From NCBI GenBank assembly GCA_016210205.1, contig JACQUO010000018.1:1-39075 (forward strand): a stretch of DNA of 39,075 nt, written 5' to 3'. Under the pieces are notes generated by a model. It made no database searches, had not been told where the DNA came from, and saw only the letters and a program-made list of their open reading frames with translations. Position 1 is the first letter of the stretch, and the number at the start of each line of letters is the position of its first letter. The position numbers were made by a program, and so were the translations under genes. Below, piece after piece: positions 32,756 through 39,075 of this stretch. This DNA is from Chloroflexota bacterium. GTDB lineage: Bacteria > Chloroflexota > Dehalococcoidia > JACQUO01.

Positions 32756-32920
32756 ATGTACCAATCCTTCATCGATTTCCTCCTGGGACTCTCCCGGACC
32801 CATGCCCCCCTCTTTGCCCTGGGGGTGGTTGCCAGCATCGCCCTCACCGGCCTGGCCCTCCATGGCTTCTACTCCCTCATCTTCCATCTGCTGGGCCGCG
32901 GGCTGAGCCGCCGGGCCTGA
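32756..32920 (+). CDS. Small membrane protein, 54 residues
   Basis: A short gene starting at the ATG at 32756 with AGGAG upstream and ending with TGA at 32918. The product MYQSFIDFLLGLSRTHAP is followed by one long hydrophobic region (LFALGVVASIALTGLALHGFY, then SLIFHLLG) and a basic end (GRGLSRRA), so it should be a single- or double-pass inner-membrane protein with the C-terminus inside. Nine bases separate it from the TauE permease gene, so it may be a small accessory subunit of that permease. No family recognised. Confidence 0.7.
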   Translation: MYQSFIDFLLGLSRTHAPLFALGVVASIALTGLALHGFYSLIFHLLGRGLSRRA

Positions 32921-32929
32921 GGCAGCGGC

Positions 32930-33964
32930 GTGTATCTCCCCTTTGCCGGGGTGGGGGTTGACCCCCTCCTGCTCCTTTACATCGGGTTCACGGTGGGGGT
33001 GCTGGGCGCCTTCATGGGGGTGGGTGGCGCCTTCATCGTCACCCCGGCCCTGAACATCTTGGGCCTCCCCATGCCCTACGCCATCGGCACCGACCTGGCC
33101 CACATCACGGGCAAGGCCATGGTGGCCACCTTGCGCCATCACCTTTTGGGCAACATCGATTTCAAGATGGGCCTGCTCATGATGCTGGGAACCGTCCCCG
33201 GGGTGGAGGTGGGCAAGCAGCTCATCCTCTACCTGGAGGGGGTGGGCCAGGTGGAAGTGGTGGTGCGCTGGGTCTTCATCATCCTCCTTATGGCCCTGGC
33301 CCTGGCGGTGATTTGGGAGGAGCGGCAGCATCTGCGCCAGAGCCAGGGGGCTGGCCACGAGTCGCCCCAGCCGGCCCGCCAGGGATGGCTGCGGCGCCTG
33401 GACTTGCCGCCCTTCGTGGCCCTGTCCCGCTCCCGCATCCCTCGCCTGTCCCTCTGGGCCAGCGTGGGGGTGCGGTTTGTGGCGGGGCTCCTATCGGGGT
33501 TCCTTGGGGTGGTGGCGGGCTTCTTCCGCATGGCCGCCATGATTTACCTCCTGGGGATGCCTACCCTGGTAGCTGTGGGTACGGACCTCTTTGAAATTAT
33601 CATCTCGGGCGGATATGGGGCCTTCACCTATGCCCTGGTGGGGCGGGTGGATCCCCTGGCGGCCCTCATCATGCTCATGGGGGCCTCCGTCGGCGCTGAG
33701 ATAGGGGCCATGGCGGCGGTGTCCGCGGGGAGCCATAAAATTCGGCTATATTTGGCCCTGCTTCACATTGGGGCTGCCGCCTCGGTGGGGGTGAAGCAGG
33801 CGGGGGTCTACTGGGGCCTCTCCGTCCTGGAGTCCGCCTCCCTTTATCTGCTCCTGGCGGTAGCCACCTCCATGGCGGCCCTCATCTTGGTTCCCTACAT
33901 GAGACAGCGCTGGCAGTCTCTCCGGGGCGGCGGAAACCCCCATACATTAAGAGGGCCGCCCTAG
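32930..33964 (+). CDS. TauE/SafE (TSUP) family anion permease
   Basis: A 344-residue membrane protein with the two-repeat TSUP pattern: first repeat LLYIGFTVGVLGAFMGVGGAFIVTPALNILGLPMPYAIGTDL, second repeat GVRFVAGLLSGFLGVVAGFFRMAAMIYLLGMPTLVAVGTDLF, around a hydrophilic loop of about 60 residues (about 125-180). TSUP proteins move sulfite, sulfonates, thiosulfate or other organic anions. In this position, after the sulfate activation genes, it may import sulfate or export excess sulfite. GTG start at 32930, no strong ribosome-binding site, 9 nt after the small membrane protein. Confidence 0.88.
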   Translation: MYLPFAGVGVDPLLLLYIGFTVGVLGAFMGVGGAFIVTPALNILGLPMPYAIGTDLAHITGKAMVATLRHHLLGNIDFKMGLLMMLGTVPGVEVGKQLILYLEGVGQVEVVVRWVFIILLMALALAVIWEERQHLRQSQGAGHESPQPARQGWLRRLDLPPFVALSRSRIPRLSLWASVGVRFVAGLLSGFLGVVAGFFRMAAMIYLLGMPTLVAVGTDLFEIIISGGYGAFTYALVGRVDPLAALIMLMGASVGAEIGAMAAVSAGSHKIRLYLALLHIGAAASVGVKQAGVYWGLSVLESASLYLLLAVATSMAALILVPYMRQRWQSLRGGGNPHTLRGPP

Positions 33965-34021
33965 CGCCCTGGCTAAAGGGCCTGGCACGGTGTGGCTTCC
34001 GTTCCTTGCTTTCCCTGGCCG

Positions 34022-34050
34022 TTGTTGCTATCATATTTATAGTGTATAAA
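34022..34050 (+). promoter_or_regulatory. Promoter of sulfur unit 2 (tusA-dsrE2)
   Basis: TTGTTG (34022-34027), 17-nt spacer, TATAAA (34045-34050). Transcription would start near 34057, inside the candidate regulator box at 34039-34063, so binding there should block RNA polymerase. Confidence 0.6.
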
Positions 34051-34063
34051 GTCAGTCAACTTG
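34039..34063 (+). promoter_or_regulatory. Candidate Rrf2-regulator box at sulfur unit 2
   Basis: Twenty of 25 bases equal those of the box at the rrf2 promoter (35055-35079): ATAGT-x-TATAA, four or so variable bases, then AGTCAACT-x-G. The -10 hexamer occupies box positions 7-12 in both. Part of the likeness comes from the shared -10 box, but AGTCAACT is not a promoter element. Confidence 0.55.
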
Positions 34064-34105
34064 TGACGGGTTGCTGTCACCACGGTCAACATAGGAGAGT
34101 GGAAT

Positions 34106-34339
34106 ATGACTCAAGCCGCTGTCAAGACTGTGGACTCCCGGGGTGAGTTCTGCCCCGTCCCTGTGGTCAAGCTCTCCCTGGCCCTGGAGGAGGTGCAACC
34201 AGGGCAGGTGGTGGAGCTGATAGCCACGGACCCCGGCTCCAAAGCCGATGTCCCCGCCTGGGCGGAGATGACCGGGCATGTCCTGCTTCGCACCGAGGAC
34301 CGGGACAAGGCCTTTATTTACTTCATCCAGAAGGTATGA
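34106..34339 (+). CDS. tusA: TusA family sulfurtransferase
   Basis: A 77-residue canonical TusA: TVDSRGEFCPVPVVKLSLALEEVQPGQVVELIATDPGSKADVPAW, with the full CPxP motif (C16). TusA proteins carry persulfide sulfur between sulfur-oxidising, reducing and thiolating enzymes. AGGAG precedes the ATG. It is directly followed by dsrE2; tusA-dsrE pairs are frequent in sulfur metabolism, where DsrE proteins pass sulfur to TusA. Its place between the sulfate-reduction unit and the cysteine unit suggests a role in passing sulfide sulfur onward. Confidence 0.93.
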   Translation: MTQAAVKTVDSRGEFCPVPVVKLSLALEEVQPGQVVELIATDPGSKADVPAWAEMTGHVLLRTEDRDKAFIYFIQKV

Positions 34340-34349
34340 GGAGGCTGCC

Positions 34350-34907
34350 ATGAGCGCCAAGTCCATGCGAGATTTGCAGATATCGGGAGTGCTGGACTAC
34401 GAGGCCTTCCTCAAGCTCCACACCCAGGCCCATAAGGACACCGATGTGAAACGGGTGGCCCTGGTGGCCTCCAAAGGGACTTTGGATATGGCCTACCCGC
34501 CCCTCATCCTGGCCACCACCGCGGCGGCCATGGGCTTGGAATGCGGCATCTTCTTCACCTTCTACGGGCTGGACATCATCCGCAAGGACAAGCTGGCCTC
34601 CCTGAAGGTGGCGCCCCTGGCCAATCCCGCCATGCCCATGCCGGTGCCCAACATCATCGGCGCCATCCCCGGCATGACGAGCATGGCCACCTGGATGCTG
34701 AAGCGCATGATGGCTAAACAGCACATGCCCCGCATCGCGGAGCTGTTGGATACCGCCCAGAAGCTGAAGGTGCGCCTCATCGCCTGCACCACCACCATGG
34801 GGGTCATGGGCGTCTCCCGGGAGAAACTCATCGATGGGGTGAGCCTGGAGGGGGCGGCCGCCTTCCTGAACTACGCCTCCAAAGCGCAAGTTACCCTTTT
34901 CATCTAA
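34350..34907 (+). CDS. DsrE2-like sulfur transferase
   Basis: A 185-residue protein of the DsrE/DsrF/DrsH-like family (DsrE2 type). Start ATG at 34350 with GAGGAGG upstream; the frame is open 24 codons earlier but that part lies inside tusA. Motifs: VALVASKGTLDMAYPPLILATTAAAMGLECGIFFTFYGLDII at about 37-78 and KVRLIACTTTMGVMGVSREKL at about 145-165, where the Cys is the presumed persulfide site. The middle segment (MPMPVPNIIGAIPGM) is moderately hydrophobic and could touch the membrane. It is 10 nt after tusA, its likely partner. Confidence 0.88.
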   Translation: MSAKSMRDLQISGVLDYEAFLKLHTQAHKDTDVKRVALVASKGTLDMAYPPLILATTAAAMGLECGIFFTFYGLDIIRKDKLASLKVAPLANPAMPMPVPNIIGAIPGMTSMATWMLKRMMAKQHMPRIAELLDTAQKLKVRLIACTTTMGVMGVSREKLIDGVSLEGAAAFLNYASKAQVTLFI

Positions 34908-35021
34908 GGATGCTGGGGCCCTTCCCGGCCGGGCTGAGATAGCTTGGAGGAGGGGGCTCCGCTCGTGGGGGGAGGGCGGGAGAAGTCCGCCCCGGCTCCA
35001 GCCGGACGAGGGGACCTACCC

Positions 35022-35050
35022 TTGTCTTGGGAGGATGCTTCTGCTATAAT
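35022..35050 (+). promoter_or_regulatory. Promoter of sulfur unit 3 (rrf2-cysK-moeB-cysO-cysM-mec)
   Basis: TTGTCT (35022-35027), 17-nt spacer, extended -10 TGC then a perfect TATAAT (35045-35050). A second TATAAT lies at 35061-35066 inside the regulator box. Transcription would begin close to 35057-35073. Confidence 0.65.
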
Positions 35051-35054
35051 GCTC

Positions 35055-35079
35055 ATAGTCTATAATTTTAGTCAACTAG
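35055..35079 (+). promoter_or_regulatory. Candidate autoregulatory Rrf2/IscR-like operator
   Basis: TATAATTTTAGTCAACTAG and the six bases before it. As I recall the E. coli IscR type 1 site (a 25-bp dyad ending YAGTCRRSTAT), 21 of 25 positions agree; the mismatches are mostly in the left half-site. It lies at the transcription start of the gene for an Rrf2 regulator with IscR-like cysteines. Confidence 0.6.
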
Positions 35080-35110
35080 CGAAGGACGCCCAGAGATTGG
35101 GGGTGGTGCC

Positions 35111-35548
35111 ATGCGTATCTCGATGAAGGTGGACTACGGCATCAGAGCCCTGGTGGAGCTCTCCCGGCACTACGGCCAAGGGCCCATCCAGACCAGCGAA
35201 ATCGCGGCCCGCCAAGACATCCCGGAGCCTTTCTTAGACCAGGTGCTCACCTCCTTGCATAAGACGGGCATCATCCGCAGCAAAAGGGGGCCTCAGGGCG
35301 GCCATATCCTGGCGCGCCAGCCCACCGCCATCAGCCTGGGGGAGATTATCGTAGCCTTAGAAGGCTCCACAGCTCCCATCAGCTGCGTTCAGGCCCCCGA
35401 TGACTGTCCTCGCTCCACGGACTGCGCCCAGCGGGAGGTTTGGCAGAGCATCAACGAGGCCACGGAAAACGTGCTCCGCACCACCAGCCTGGACAAACTG
35501 GCCCAGCGGCAGCAGGCTCGGGACCAGCAAGCCATGTACCAAATCTGA
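35111..35548 (+). CDS. Rrf2 family regulator with iron-sulfur-type cysteines
   Basis: A 145-residue winged-helix transcription factor: MRISMKVDYGIRALVELSRHYGQGP, TSEIAARQDIPEPFLDQVLTSL (recognition region), and RSKRGPQGGHILARQP (wing). C92, C99 and C105 (SCVQAPDDCPRSTDC) occupy the positions of the 2Fe-2S ligands of E. coli IscR (92, 98, 104), so it may sense iron-sulfur status; CymR-type cysteine regulators lack them. The start is at the ATG with GGGGGTGGTGCC upstream. It is followed after 17 nt by cysK and probably controls the three sulfur units, including its own. Confidence 0.9.
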   Translation: MRISMKVDYGIRALVELSRHYGQGPIQTSEIAARQDIPEPFLDQVLTSLHKTGIIRSKRGPQGGHILARQPTAISLGEIIVALEGSTAPISCVQAPDDCPRSTDCAQREVWQSINEATENVLRTTSLDKLAQRQQARDQQAMYQI

Positions 35549-35565
35549 AGCGGCTAGCTTCTCCT

Positions 35566-36480
35566 ATGAAGATAGCCCAAAGCGTGCTGGAGTGCATCGG
35601 GAGCACCCCTCTGGTGCGCCTGAACCGCCTGCCCGACCCAGAGGGGGCGGCGGTGCTGGCCAAGCTGGAGTCCGCCAACCCCAGTGGCAGCGTCAAAGAC
35701 CGGGCCGTGGCGGCCATGGTGCAGGACGCCGAGGAGGGCGGGCTCCTCCAGCCTGGAGGCACCATCGTGGAGGCCTCCAGCGGCAACACCGCCATCGCCC
35801 TGGCCATGGTGGCCGCCGCTAGGGGCTATCGCCTGATTTTGAGCCTCCCCGAGGGGCTGCCCCCGGAGCAATTGCGGCTCCTCACCCTCTTTGGGGCAGA
35901 GATTATCAGCACCCCTGCCAGCCTGGGCATGGCCGGGGCGGTGGCCGCGGCCAAAGGGGTGGCGGAGAAGACCCCAGGGTGCCATCTGCTCCAGCAGTTC
36001 GACAACCCCGCCAATCCCCAGGCCCACCGCCGCACCATGGCTCGGGAGATTCTCGAGGCCACGGGGGGCAAGGTCAACGCCTTCGTGGCGGGCATCGGCA
36101 CCGGTGGCACGGTGACGGGCGTGGGCGAGGCGCTGAAGGAGGAGGTCCCGGGAGTGCAGGTCATCGGGGTGGAGCCGGCGGGCTCGCCCTTTCTGACCCG
36201 GGGCAAGTGGGGGCGACACAGCATCCCCGGCCTGGGGGCTCCCTTCGTGCCCACGGTGCTCAACCGGGCTATCCTGGATGAAATCATGACCGTAAGCGAC
36301 GAAGAGGCCCATGACATCATGGCCCGGCTGGCTCGGGAAGAAGGGCTCCTGGTGGGCCCCTCCTCCGGGGCCAATGTCACCGCCGCCCTGCGGGTGGCCC
36401 GGAAGCTCTCCCGCCACCAAGTGGTGGTGACAGTGTTGCCGGACACGGGCATGCGCTATCTGGCCGCCGCAAACTTATAG
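35566..36480 (+). CDS. cysK: Cysteine synthase, CysK type
   Basis: A PLP-dependent O-acetylserine sulfhydrylase-type enzyme, 304 residues from the ATG at 35566. Motifs: VLECIGSTPLVRL, ANPSGSVKDRA with PLP-binding K44, EASSGNTAIALA (the phosphate and substrate loop), GIGTGGTVTGVG, and GPSSGANVTAAL near the C-terminus. It uses free sulfide to make cysteine. An earlier in-frame start overlaps rrf2 and is rejected. It lies in the same unit as a second, CysM-like synthase, so the cell has two routes from the same sulfur pool. Confidence 0.92.
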   Translation: MKIAQSVLECIGSTPLVRLNRLPDPEGAAVLAKLESANPSGSVKDRAVAAMVQDAEEGGLLQPGGTIVEASSGNTAIALAMVAAARGYRLILSLPEGLPPEQLRLLTLFGAEIISTPASLGMAGAVAAAKGVAEKTPGCHLLQQFDNPANPQAHRRTMAREILEATGGKVNAFVAGIGTGGTVTGVGEALKEEVPGVQVIGVEPAGSPFLTRGKWGRHSIPGLGAPFVPTVLNRAILDEIMTVSDEEAHDIMARLAREEGLLVGPSSGANVTAALRVARKLSRHQVVVTVLPDTGMRYLAAANL

Positions 36481-36495
36481 AAGGGGTTTATTGCC

Positions 36496-37347
36496 ATGGC
36501 TTCAGCTTTCACCGAGGAACAAATCAAACGCTACAGTCGCCACATCATCCTCCAGCAGGTGGGGGGCAAGGGCCAGCGCAAGCTCTTGGCCGGCAAGGTG
36601 CTCCTCATCGGGGCGGGAGGGCTGGGCTCGCCCGCGGCCCTCTACCTGGCCGCCGCCGGCGTGGGCACCATTGGCCTGGTGGACTACGACACGGTGGACC
36701 TCTCCAACCTGCAGCGGCAAATCCTCCACCGCACCGCGGACCTGGGGCGGCCCAAAATCGACTCCGCCACCGACACCATCGCTGCTCTCAACCCCGATGT
36801 GAAGGTGGTGCCCTATCCGGTGCGCCTGTCCTCCGAGAACATCCTGGACATCATCGCCGACTACGATGTGGTGGTGGACGGCACCGACAACTTCCCCACC
36901 CGCTACCTGGTGAACGATGCCTGCGTCATGAAGGGCAAGCCCAACGTACACGGCAGCATCTTCCTCTTCGAGGGCCAGGCCACCACCTTCCTGCCCGGCC
37001 GGGGCTGCTATCGCTGTCTCTACCCCGCACCGCCGCCGCCGGGCATGGTTCCATCCTGCCAGGAGGCGGGGGTCCTGGGGGTGCTGCCGGGCATCGTGGG
37101 CAGCATCCAGGCGGTGGAGGCCATAAAGCTCATCCTGGGCATCGGCGACTCCCTGGCGGGCCGCCTGCTTCTCTTCGACGCCCTGTCCATGGAGTTCCGC
37201 CAGCTGAAAATTCGCCGCAGCCCCGATTGCCCCGTCTGCGGGGAGCATCCCACCGTCACCCAGCTCATCGATTACGAGGAGTTCTGCGGCGTGCCGGCGC
37301 TGGTCCACAGCCAGGAGGCCGAAGCTGCTCACGGGGCCCGGCACTAA
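36496..37347 (+). CDS. E1-like adenylyltransferase (MoeB/ThiF/MoeZ type)
   Basis: A 283-residue enzyme that adenylates the C-terminal glycine of ubiquitin-like sulfur carriers before thiocarboxylation. Features: IKRYSRHIILQQVGGKGQ, GAGGLGSP at 39-46 (ATP loop), GLVDYDTVDLSNLQRQILH with the adenylation Arg, DNFPTRYLVNDAC, and zinc pairs GCYRC and CPVC. No C-terminal rhodanese domain, unlike mycobacterial MoeZ, so sulfur must be delivered by another protein; TusA, DsrE2 or free sulfide are candidates. It lies just before the cysO-like gene, its likely substrate. AGGGG upstream of the ATG. Confidence 0.92.
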   Translation: MASAFTEEQIKRYSRHIILQQVGGKGQRKLLAGKVLLIGAGGLGSPAALYLAAAGVGTIGLVDYDTVDLSNLQRQILHRTADLGRPKIDSATDTIAALNPDVKVVPYPVRLSSENILDIIADYDVVVDGTDNFPTRYLVNDACVMKGKPNVHGSIFLFEGQATTFLPGRGCYRCLYPAPPPPGMVPSCQEAGVLGVLPGIVGSIQAVEAIKLILGIGDSLAGRLLLFDALSMEFRQLKIRRSPDCPVCGEHPTVTQLIDYEEFCGVPALVHSQEAEAAHGARH

Positions 37348-37368
37348 TCCTTCTTGACGGAGGCCGCC

Positions 37369-37659
37369 ATGGCAGTGCAAGTTAGGGTCACCGCTGTCTT
37401 TCAGAAGTTCACCAAAGGGGCCAAGACGGTCAAAGGGCAGGGCCAGACCATCGGGCAGCTGGTGCAGGACCTGGAGCGCCGCTACCCCGGATTTGCCAAG
37501 CAGCTCCTCAACCCCGATGGCTCCCTGCACCAGTTTGTGAATATCTACCTCAACGACGAGGACATTCGCTTCCTGGGCAACCTGGACACCCCCGTCTCCG
37601 AGGGCGATGTGGTCTCCATCTTGCCCGCCCTTTCGGGAGGAGCTGCGCCCCTTGGTTAA
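37369..37659 (+). CDS. cysO: CysO/MoaD-ThiS family sulfur carrier with C-terminal extension
   Basis: A 96-residue beta-grasp protein: VQVRVTAVFQKFTKGAKTVKGQGQTIGQLVQDLERRYPG, FVNIYLNDEDIRFLGNLDTPVSEGDVVSILPALSGG. The Gly-Gly at 90-91 would become the thiocarboxylate, but five residues (AAPLG) follow before the TAA. So a protease must remove them first, probably the JAMM protein of the same unit. The start is the ATG at 37369 with GGAGG upstream. Flanked by the E1-like gene and cysM, exactly the partners of mycobacterial CysO. Confidence 0.88.
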   Translation: MAVQVRVTAVFQKFTKGAKTVKGQGQTIGQLVQDLERRYPGFAKQLLNPDGSLHQFVNIYLNDEDIRFLGNLDTPVSEGDVVSILPALSGGAAPLG

Positions 37660-38587
37660 GGCAAGCATCCTCGACGCCATCGGCAACACCCCCCTGGTGG
37701 AGGTCCCTCGTCTCAGCCCCAAGAAAGGGGTGCGCCTCTTCGTGAAGTTGGAGGGCCATAACCCCACGGGTAGCCTCAAAGACCGCATCGCCAAGTTCAT
37801 GATAGAGCGTGCCGAGGCCCGGGGGGAGCTCACCAAGGATAAGGTCATCCTGGAGGCCACCAGCGGCAACACCGGCATCTCCCTGGCCATGATTGCCCGG
37901 CGCAAGGGCTACCGCATGCTGGCCGTCATCCCGGAGAATGTGAGCCAGGAGCGCATCCAGCTCCTCAAGGCCTTCGGGGCCGAGACCATCTGCACCGAGG
38001 GGGACAAGGGCACCAACGGCGCCATCGAGGTGGCCCGGAAGATGGCCTCGGAGAACCCCCGCTACTTCATGCCCTATCAGTATGGCAACCCTGCTAACCC
38101 CCAAGCCCACTACGAGACCACGGGCGTGGAGATTCTGCGGGACTTGCCCCAAGTGGATGTCTTCGTGGCGGGGCTGGGCACTGGCGGCACCCTCATGGGG
38201 GTGGGGCGTCGCCTCAAGGAGCACAACCCCCAGACCAGGGTCATGGCCGTGGTGCCCAATTTGGGCGATGTCATCATGGGCCTCCGGAGCCTGGATGAGG
38301 GCTTTGTGCCCCCCATCTTGGACCTGAACCTCCTGGATGGTCGCATGGTGATTAGCAACGAGGACTCCTTCAAGGGGACTCGGGCCCTGCTCCAGGAGGA
38401 GGGCATCTTCGCCGGGGTCTCCTCGGGCGCGGTCATCGCCTGCGCCCAGCGCCTCGGGGCGCGGATGGACTCGGGCCACATCGTGGCCCTGCTGGCCGAT
38501 GGCGGCTGGAAATATCTCTCCACCGGCCTGTGGAGCCGCGACCTGGAGCGGGCCTCCCACGACATGGAGGGCAAAATCTGGTGGTAA
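37652..38587 (+). CDS. cysM: CysO-dependent cysteine synthase, CysM type
   Basis: A 311-residue PLP enzyme: ILDAIGNTPLVEVPRL, HNPTGSLKDRIA with PLP-binding K43, EATSGNTGISLA, GLGTGGTLMGVG, and VSSGAVIACAQ. The segment MGLRSLDEGFVPPILDLNLLD matches the region of M. tuberculosis CysM with the Arg that selects O-phosphoserine, so this enzyme probably uses O-phosphoserine and the CysO thiocarboxylate. TTG at 37652 is the likely start: GGGAGG lies 11 nt upstream, the N-terminus then fits the family, and it overlaps the cysO stop by 8 nt. GTG at 37607 is an alternative. Confidence 0.9.
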   Translation: MVKASILDAIGNTPLVEVPRLSPKKGVRLFVKLEGHNPTGSLKDRIAKFMIERAEARGELTKDKVILEATSGNTGISLAMIARRKGYRMLAVIPENVSQERIQLLKAFGAETICTEGDKGTNGAIEVARKMASENPRYFMPYQYGNPANPQAHYETTGVEILRDLPQVDVFVAGLGTGGTLMGVGRRLKEHNPQTRVMAVVPNLGDVIMGLRSLDEGFVPPILDLNLLDGRMVISNEDSFKGTRALLQEEGIFAGVSSGAVIACAQRLGARMDSGHIVALLADGGWKYLSTGLWSRDLERASHDMEGKIWW

Positions 38588-39033
38588 GAGCAGGAGATGC
38601 CGCGCTGGTCATCCCGCGGCGCTACCTCGAAGAGATGACCGCCCACGCCCTGGAGGAGCGCCCCAACGAGTGCTGCGGCGTCCTGGCCGGGCCCCTGGGC
38701 CGGGTGGCCCACCTCTACCGGTCCCGCAACGCCGAGGCCAGCCCCCGGCGCTACAGCGTGGACTCCAGGGAGCTCTTTCAAATCCACCGAGACATCGAGG
38801 ACCGGGGCTGGGAGCTTTTGGGCGTCTACCACTCCCATACCCACAGCGAGGCCTACCCCTCCCCCACCGATGTCCAGCTGGCCCTCTGGCCCGATGCCTT
38901 ATACTTCATCGTCTCCCTCAAGGACTCCCCGCCCCGGGTGCGGGCCTTCCGCATCCGGGACGGTGTTATAAACGAAGAGAGCTTCCAGGTGGCGTCCCCG
39001 CGACGCCTCGCTAGAAAGGGCAACCCACCGTGA
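38581..39033 (+). CDS. mec: JAMM/MPN metalloprotease, Mec-like
   Basis: A 150-residue zinc protease with the complete JAMM site: E30 (RPNECCGVL), H84-S-H86, and S94/D97 in HSHTHSEAYPSPTD. In mycobacteria, Mec releases cysteine from the CysO-cysteine adduct, finishing this route. Here the CysO-like carrier has residues after the Gly-Gly, so the same enzyme could also do the maturing cut. GTG at 38581 overlaps the cysM stop, with GGAGG ten bases upstream; an earlier in-frame start lies inside cysM. The next gene starts in its stop codon (GTGA). Confidence 0.93.
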   Translation: MVRAGDAALVIPRRYLEEMTAHALEERPNECCGVLAGPLGRVAHLYRSRNAEASPRRYSVDSRELFQIHRDIEDRGWELLGVYHSHTHSEAYPSPTDVQLALWPDALYFIVSLKDSPPRVRAFRIRDGVINEESFQVASPRRLARKGNPP

Positions 39034-39075
39034 CCCAAGAGCGCCAGACCCCAGACCCCCAGGCCCCGCCGCCCC
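39030..39075 (+). CDS. Start of a further gene, cut by the window end
   Basis: GTG at 39030 overlaps the TGA of the JAMM gene (GTGA) and opens a frame MTQERQTPDPQAPPP to the window end. Fifteen codons are too few to name the product; the overlap is the pattern used between other genes of this unit, so it may be another member of the sulfur operon. Confidence 0.45.
   Translation, partial: MTQERQTPDPQAPPP

Noticed and set aside
32930-33964. TauE-like permease as a dedicated sulfate importer
   Set aside because: TSUP proteins carry many anions; the sequence alone does not give the substrate or direction.
36502-37905. Long open frame (467 codons) on the minus strand opposite moeB-cysO-cysM
   Set aside because: It is antisense to clear enzyme genes with catalytic motifs; long antisense frames are expected at this GC content, and its sequence has no recognisable domain.
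1-39075. CRISPR arrays, tRNA or rRNA genes, insertion sequences, prophage genes
   Set aside because: Looked for on both strands; no spaced direct repeats, cloverleaf-like segments with TTCGA-type arms in context, transposase or integrase motifs were seen.

Overview
The window is a GC-rich bacterial chromosome segment. Gene content, GTG and TTG starts, a long SRP RNA with an Alu domain, family III CoA transferases and tetrahydrofolate C1 genes suggest a Chloroflexota bacterium, probably of the Dehalococcoidia. This placement is an inference from content and not a database result. No rRNA, tRNA, CRISPR array, transposase or integrase was seen.

Positions 1-9900 carry housekeeping and one-carbon genes. 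On the minus strand, thyX, folD and fhs are followed by a strong terminator, then an ADP-forming acyl-CoA synthetase alpha-type protein, endonuclease V (nfi), prfB with its programmed +1 frameshift, and a secreted gluzincin metalloprotease that runs off the window. metF (plus) and metV (minus) converge on one shared hairpin. fhs, folD, metF and metV together supply the tetrahydrofolate (methyl) branch from formate to methyl-THF.

Positions 9900-27700 are mixed. An MFS transporter, acpS and nnr precede a lower-GC, three-gene minus-strand island (13550-14845) with a HEPN-like protein and a near-consensus, apparently leaderless promoter. Then come a CCA-adding-type nucleotidyltransferase, two tandem small C4HC3 zinc-finger proteins, an M20 peptidase and a long minus-strand block: dinG with an N-terminal exonuclease, a PHP phosphoesterase, two unknowns, ispE, rsmA, the SRP RNA, and two tandem family III CoA transferases.

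Positions 28600-39075 form a dedicated sulfur assimilation region, the most interesting part. It appears to hold three transcription units. Unit 1: ferredoxin-fused sulfite reductase, TusA-like protein, an unknown 73-aa protein, cysH, an APS kinase-ATP sulfurylase fusion, a 54-aa membrane protein and a TauE/SafE permease. Unit 2: tusA and dsrE2. Unit 3: an Rrf2 regulator with IscR-like cysteines, cysK, an E1-like moeB/thiF gene, a cysO-like sulfur carrier, cysM, a JAMM (Mec-like) protease and a further gene cut by the window end. Each unit starts with a promoter carrying a related GTTGACT/AGTCAAC box resembling an IscR operator half-site. Sulfate would be activated and reduced to sulfide, then reach cysteine either directly (CysK) or through a protein thiocarboxylate (MoeB-CysO-CysM-JAMM). 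The CysO-like carrier has five residues after its Gly-Gly, which suggests that the JAMM protease also matures it.
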